This document shows positions 4,805-8,550 of a DNA stretch of 8,550 nt, in pieces. The stretch spans positions 1-8,550 of the forward strand of contig JALXCG010000079.1 in assembly GCA_026991065.1 (NCBI GenBank), written 5' to 3'. This stretch comes from JALXCG01 sp026991065 [NCBI: Gemmatimonadota bacterium] (GTDB taxonomy: Bacteria; GCA-2686955). Numbering within the stretch: position 1 is the first letter of the stretch; each line of letters starts with the position of its first letter. The notes beneath the pieces were generated by a model that ran no database searches, was not told where the DNA came from, and saw nothing but the letters and a program-made list of their open reading frames with translations. The position numbers and the translations under genes are program-made.

Positions 4805-7240
4805 TCAATCATCGATGAGCTGGAACCAGAGCGGATTGCCGTAACAACGATACGGGTAGGTGGTCCCCGGTTCCTGGAAGAGGGCCGCGGCCGGGTCGGT
4901 TTCCGCCCGCACCATGAGGGCGTACCAGCCGGCCGCGAGCCCCGGCAGCGTGGAGTGAATCTGGATCGTGCGTGTCCCCTGGTCCGCCGGCTGGTTGACC
5001 ACCAGCGGGGTCCGCACCTGGTCCGGACCGATCAGATCGACGCTGACCTGGCGCAGTGGCCCAAACTCCGCGCTGGTCGCCCACTCGATCTCCAGCGCCA
5101 CCTCCGGCAGCAGCGAGCGGCGCACCCGCAGGTCCGCGCCGCTGCCAAAGCGGGCGTCTCCGCGGCTCACCCAGAGCGCCGCCATGGGGCCGGTGGTGAT
5201 CAGGCTGCGGCCCTCGCGCAAGGCGTCCAGAACCGCGGCTTCGGTCACGTTCCCCGCGGGCAGGTAGACTGCGGTGCGCGCCTTGCCCAGCACATGCACC
5301 AGATCGCGGTACTTCTGGCCGAACTCCAGGTTGTAGTTGGAGCCGCGATTGGTGTGTGAGCAGAAATCGCCATGCGCGTCGGTCCCCGCGTAGATGAATA
5401 GTTTCCGGGAGGGATCGAACGCCGGCAGATCTCCCTGGAGGATCTGAATGTATTTCGCCACGCCGCCGAGCCAGGCTTCATCGCTGCGCCCCAGGCCGTT
5501 GCTCATCGTCGGAGCACCGTTCAGGACCTGGAACCCGACCATCCGCGGATGGTGGTAGGAGGAGGAGACCGCTGCCTCATAGGGATACTCCCCAGCGACC
5601 TCGTGCCAGGGATTGCGCATCATCAGATCGGTCCAGGAGAAAGAGTTGGGATCAAACTCCTGGTAGGGATGGGCGAGAGCCAAAATGCCGTTTGCGGTGG
5701 AACCTTCCAGAAAATCCAGCAGTTCCCACAAGGCATAGGTGTCGCCGTATTTGCGCGAGGCGTTGTAGACGCTCTGATTGTTGGCGCTGATCATGCCGGA
5801 TGCGCCACTCTCGGCGGTGCCGAAGGGCCACACGCTCATCCCATCTTGCCCCTCGCCCTTGATGGCGCGCGGCAGATCGCCGATTCCCCAGGCCACCGTG
5901 TGGAAGAAGAAATCGGTCGGCAGAGAGGGAAAATCCTCCCTCAGAGCGGCGGCATTGACTTCCGCACCGGGAATGAAAAGAAACCCCTCGTCGCTGTTGA
6001 CCTGGTTGACGTCGGCCAGAAAGTTGGCCCACTTCGCTTCCACGCTGCGCTCCATCGGTCGCGCAAAGGGGGGATTGGGTTGCCCATCCTTGAAGTTCTC
6101 GGCATCCTCGTCGGAATCATAATCATTGGAGTGGTCGGTGACGGTGATCCAGGAGATGCCGCAAGCCTTCGCGGCTCGCGCGGTGGGCGCCAATGGGCTG
6201 CCGATTTCGGCCGAATTATCGGTGTAGACGGTGTGGCAGTGAGTGTCGCCATAGAACCAGTGGTCGGGATCCAGGTTCGGCAACGCGCTGGATGAGCGAA
6301 AAACGCGACCGTACCAATAGTCTCCATCCCAGAAAAGCCCCGCATCGTCCAGGGGATCGCCGAAATCCGGGTCGTAGACGTGCCCCCAGGCCGAATTCAT
6401 CTGTTGAATGTCCGGCCCACGATCGTCGGCCAACCAAAGGTCCAGATTCACCCGCACCAAATTGTAGTCATCGACCCGATCGAAATACTCCACCGGGATG
6501 TCATAGAGACCGTACCAGAAGCGGGTGTCCGGATGGCGGAAGCCGTTTTCCAGACGTGGTAGATGAACGCCATTCACCCATGCTTCGATCGAGTTCAGGC
6601 GATCGCGAACCGGCCACCACCCGGGATCGTTGGGACGCTCGGCGATCATCATCACCAGCAGTGGCACCTGGGTCACGGTTGGGTCGATGCGAAACGGAGT
6701 ATCGACAACATAGAGCGGTTCGGTGGTCCACATCACCGACTCGATGGTTCCCGCCCCCGCTTCGCCCTCTTCGCTGGAGCAGATTGCGACGCGCAACTGC
6801 ACCACGTTGTTGCGCAGGTTACCCTCCGCCTCGAGGTCGGCGGACGCGGCTCGCACCAGGCCGACCAGATGCAGGCTCGCGTCCGGCCCGGAAGAGGGCA
6901 GCGCAACCACGCCGTCCCAGCGCGCCCCCGGCGCCAGGACCGGCAGTGGCACTTCAGCCACCTTCTCTTCGTCGACAAAGAGCGAGAAACTCGCGCCCGC
7001 GGCCGGTCGATCGCCGGAATTGGCCACCACTACGCGCAGTTGCGGCGGGGCGGTGGAATCAAACTGGTTGCTCATCGGCGCAAGGGATTCGAGCACCAGA
7101 TCAACCGGTGAAGAGGAAACCGCCGTCGCCGACACACTGCCGGCGCAAACCGTCATGGCCGCCAGCACGCTGCTCAATCTGGCTGCCCGACACCTTCTGT
7201 GTCGCCGCCCGCTTCCCTGCAAAATATTGGCTTTCATCAT
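4805..7240 (-). CDS. Secreted CARDB-PHP metallohydrolase (CehA/McbA-like)
   Basis: The 811-residue product has a long basic N-terminus (R12, R13, R15, R16) and a hydrophobic segment (about 22-38) ending in A-V-S-A-T-A, consistent with a signal peptide. Residues 45-153 look like a CARDB Ig-like domain ('QLRVVVANSGDRPAAGASFSLFVD...NLRNNVVQLRV'). Residues 165-320 are aromatic, beta-rich and unrecognised. A PHP-type metal-dependent hydrolase domain spans about 325-690. Likely metal ligands are H334 and H336 ('GDTHCHT'), D341, D369 and H370 ('TDHS'), E427 ('GAEVN'), H524 ('LAHP') and D621/H623 ('TDAHGD'). 'ALREGRSLITTGP' (673-685) is typical of the CehA/McbA subgroup. A final beta domain runs about 700-811. 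The PHP fold supports phosphoester or other ester hydrolysis outside the cytoplasm; the substrate is unknown. No C-terminal anchor is seen. M1 and M2 are adjacent; a weak GGA lies upstream, so the exact start is uncertain by one codon. Confidence 0.88.
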   Translation of the reverse strand: MMKANILQGSGRRHRRCRAARLSSVLAAMTVCAGSVSATAVSSSPVDLVLESLAPMSNQFDSTAPPQLRVVVANSGDRPAAGASFSLFVDEEKVAEVPLPVLAPGARWDGVVALPSSGPDASLHLVGLVRAASADLEAEGNLRNNVVQLRVAICSSEEGEAGAGTIESVMWTTEPLYVVDTPFRIDPTVTQVPLLVMMIAERPNDPGWWPVRDRLNSIEAWVNGVHLPRLENGFRHPDTRFWYGLYDIPVEYFDRVDDYNLVRVNLDLWLADDRGPDIQQMNSAWGHVYDPDFGDPLDDAGLFWDGDYWYGRVFRSSSALPNLDPDHWFYGDTHCHTVYTDNSAEIGSPLAPTARAAKACGISWITVTDHSNDYDSDEDAENFKDGQPNPPFARPMERSVEAKWANFLADVNQVNSDEGFLFIPGAEVNAAALREDFPSLPTDFFFHTVAWGIGDLPRAIKGEGQDGMSVWPFGTAESGASGMISANNQSVYNASRKYGDTYALWELLDFLEGSTANGILALAHPYQEFDPNSFSWTDLMMRNPWHEVAGEYPYEAAVSSSYHHPRMVGFQVLNGAPTMSNGLGRSDEAWLGGVAKYIQILQGDLPAFDPSRKLFIYAGTDAHGDFCSHTNRGSNYNLEFGQKYRDLVHVLGKARTAVYLPAGNVTEAAVLDALREGRSLITTGPMAALWVSRGDARFGSGADLRVRRSLLPEVALEIEWATSAEFGPLRQVSVDLIGPDQVRTPLVVNQPADQGTRTIQIHSTLPGLAAGWYALMVRAETDPAAALFQEPGTTYPYRCYGNPLWFQLIDD

Positions 7241-7848
7241 TCAGTCCATCCGTTGCGAGCCCGTGCGCAAGCGGCTCCGCCCCATTCTCCTGCCGGCTGC
7301 AATGCGCCACGCACCCGCAGCACAATGCCCCGCGAAGAGATGAGTTTCAGAATCCGGCGCCGAGATTCGGTTCTGTTGTGATCATTGTACCCAGAAGATA
7401 AAGTCGTTTCGGCACGACCGCAACCGCGGGCTCTCCGCATCGACTCGACCCGAGCGACGCCTCACCGCCAGTCTGACTTCGCCCGCTCCCCCCCCCTTCC
7501 CGTGGGGCCGCCACCGGCACAGAGCAGCCTGCGCCAAATGCCCCAGCGACGAGCCTCGCCGGACATCATCGTCCGGTACTCCCTATTTTTGTACCGTATC
7601 GACCATATGTCACCAACTCCCGGCAACACTGTTTGATATCTCTGATTCCCGTTTGCGATCCCAACCTCGCCGCACGGGAAGCGCCTGGCCTGACGATATC
7701 GCCACACTTTTCCGGGACAGCTCCTCATGGTCGCCATATACAAACGCTATCTCTTTGCTCACTCGCATCTTACACAACTCCCCAAAGGCCCCCCGATGGC
7801 AGTTTCCGGAAAAAGCCCAACTTCGGCGCCAAAGTCTGTTGCCATTGA

Positions 7849-7875
7849 TTGACGGTAACGACATCTCCTTATAGG
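7849..7875 (+). promoter_or_regulatory. Possible sigma-70-like promoter for the gene at 7962
   Basis: TTGACG (7849-7854) matches five of six -35 bases, and TATAGG (7870-7875) matches four of six -10 bases, with a 15-base spacer, shorter than the usual 16-18. Transcription would start around 7882 and give a leader of about 80 bases containing a short GC hairpin (GCCGG 7889-7893 with CCGGC 7907-7911). Weak match; the consensus may not apply to this organism. Confidence 0.2.
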
Positions 7876-7949
7876 GTGGATCACCAGAGCCGGGGGGGAC
7901 GAGACTCCGGCGCGATGGGTTTTCATTTATGTCATGCTTGTCATGATGC

Positions 7950-7956
7950 GGAGGAG
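7950..7956 (+). promoter_or_regulatory. Strong ribosome binding site of the gene at 7962
   Basis: GGAGGAG lies five bases before the ATG at 7962. It is the strongest Shine-Dalgarno match in the window, sets the start of the incomplete secreted-protein gene, and suggests that gene is well translated. Confidence 0.75.
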
Positions 7957-7961
7957 CAAAG

Positions 7962-8550
7962 ATGCTGTTTCATAGACTCTTTGCAGCGGCATTTGTCGCG
8001 TCCATTCCTTTTTGGGCAACACCGGCTGCAGAAGCGGCGACAGGCGTTGAGCGTTTCGATCTGACCGCCAGAACCGCTCAGGACGGCGGCCTCAATATTC
8101 GCTGGTACCCGTCCGATCGACTGGAAGACGCGGTTGATCACTATGTTCTTCGCTGGACAACCGGAGAAGAAACGCAGGAGATCGATTTCACCCGTACACA
8201 GATCGAGTACCACGTCTCCGCCACCGCTCTCCAGGCCGTGACCCTGAGCGACGATGCCGCCACATTCCATGTGGACGCCGTCGGCGCCGGCGGCACTCTG
8301 CTCGGCTCCACGCCGGAGGAGCGTTACAGCCCCAACGAATCACGTGGCCTGCAGTTGGCCCTGTCTCAACCGGTCAACCAAACGCTGGAAGTGACACTGC
8401 GGGATTTCGAGGCCACCCAGTTCCCCACCCTCTTTGCCGCCATCCAGGTGGACTCCGCCGGTCAGGAGCCCGCGGTGGAATTGCCCGAGTCCGCGTTTGA
8501 GGTCTACGAGAACAACATTCTGCAGACCAACGGATTCCAAGTACTTAAGG
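7962..8550 (+). CDS. Secreted Fn3-like protein, 3' end cut by window edge
   Basis: The frame is open from the ATG to the window end (196 codons) without a stop. The N-terminus 'MLFHRLFAAAFVASIPFW' leads to a signal-peptidase site near A-E-A (23-25). Residues about 28-125 look like a fibronectin type III or similar Ig-like domain ('LNIRWYPSDRLEDAVDHYVLRW' with a Trp in strand B and Y-V-L-R-W in strand C). The segment about 140-190, 'LEVTLRDFEATQFPTLFAAI' then 'VDSAGQEPAVELPESAFEVYEN', resembles the strand pattern found just before von Willebrand A domains in large bacterial secreted proteins (R-D-F-x-x-x-x-F-P, V-x-x-x-G, F-x-V-x-E-N). A VWA domain beyond the edge is therefore an inference. 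Reading strand, signal peptide, strong ribosome site and third-position G/C bias make the gene itself secure. Full length and function are unknown. Confidence 0.85.
   Translation, partial: MLFHRLFAAAFVASIPFWATPAAEAATGVERFDLTARTAQDGGLNIRWYPSDRLEDAVDHYVLRWTTGEETQEIDFTRTQIEYHVSATALQAVTLSDDAATFHVDAVGAGGTLLGSTPEERYSPNESRGLQLALSQPVNQTLEVTLRDFEATQFPTLFAAIQVDSAGQEPAVELPESAFEVYENNILQTNGFQVLK

Larger units (their letters stand above)
7241..7961. other. 721-base divergent intergenic region
   Basis: No supportable gene is seen. Open frames here lack ribosome sites, start in odd places and give low-complexity Arg/Ser/Pro-rich translations. The middle (about 7580-7860) is visibly richer in A/T than the flanking genes, as expected for regulatory DNA. 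It should hold promoters for the minus-strand PHP gene and the plus-strand gene at 7962. For the former, a minus-strand TACAAT (7389-7384) matches five of six -10 bases but has no clear -35. Other items are a nine-C run (7488-7496), a hairpin at 7559-7576 and a seven-G run (7892-7898). I found no tRNA, riboswitch or known small RNA pattern. Confidence 0.6.

Noticed and set aside
5549-6295. Plus-strand 248-codon open frame opposite the PHP domain
   Set aside because: It lies wholly antisense to the conserved PHP coding sequence and has no domain pattern or ribosome site of its own.
7321-7380. tRNA T-loop-like stretch (GTTTCAGAATCC)
   Set aside because: The invariant A58 position is wrong and no acceptor or anticodon arm can be paired around it.
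6193-7401. Plus-strand 402-codon open frame opposite the PHP gene
   Set aside because: It is an Arg/Pro/Ser-rich shadow of the PHP-gene codons. The opposite frame has a signal peptide and recognisable CARDB and PHP motifs.
7462-7864. Small open frames in the long spacer, both strands
   Set aside because: They have no Shine-Dalgarno sites, no codon-position bias and no recognisable sequence, and they overlap each other on both strands.

Overview
The window is GC-rich bacterial DNA with no rRNA, tRNA, CRISPR array or recognisable mobile element. It holds seven protein genes: six complete and one cut by the right edge. Five encode predicted secreted proteins built from families common in large environmental bacteria: a DUF916-like and WxL-like pair, a right-handed beta-helix protein, a CARDB plus PHP metallohydrolase, and a fibronectin-III-like protein that may lead into a von Willebrand A domain. 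The other two encode a cytoplasmic two-subunit iron-sulfur hydro-lyase, a class I fumarase or tartrate dehydratase type. The C-terminal style of the beta-helix protein (an 'IDSGDP...DMGAYGGP' ending) recalls uncultured FCB-related or Eisenbacteria/Planctomycetes-like genomes, but the phylum cannot be fixed from this sequence.

Layout. From 37 to 1481 two plus-strand genes encode a DUF916-like secreted protein and a small secreted protein with a WxL-like pattern; together they resemble a reduced form of the WxL/DUF916 cell-surface cassettes known from Gram-positive bacteria. A minus-strand beta-helix gene (1513-3051) converges on them with a 31-base gap. A 243-base divergent spacer containing a 14-base palindrome separates it from the plus-strand hydro-lyase operon (alpha 3295-4176, beta 4195-4779, 18-base spacing). 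The operon converges, with a 25-base gap, on a long minus-strand gene for a secreted CehA/McbA-type PHP metallohydrolase (4805-7240). A 721-base spacer without a supportable gene follows, and then the start of another secreted-protein gene (7962 to beyond 8550).

Working together. The fumarase subunits form one enzyme, and the first two genes probably act together at the cell surface. I see no evidence that the remaining genes share a pathway. The alternating strands, tight convergent gaps and wide divergent gaps suggest independent transcription units. The most interesting items are the WxL-like/DUF916-like pair without a visible membrane anchor, the hydro-lyase with mixed tartrate-dehydratase and fumarase motifs, and the exported multi-domain PHP enzyme.
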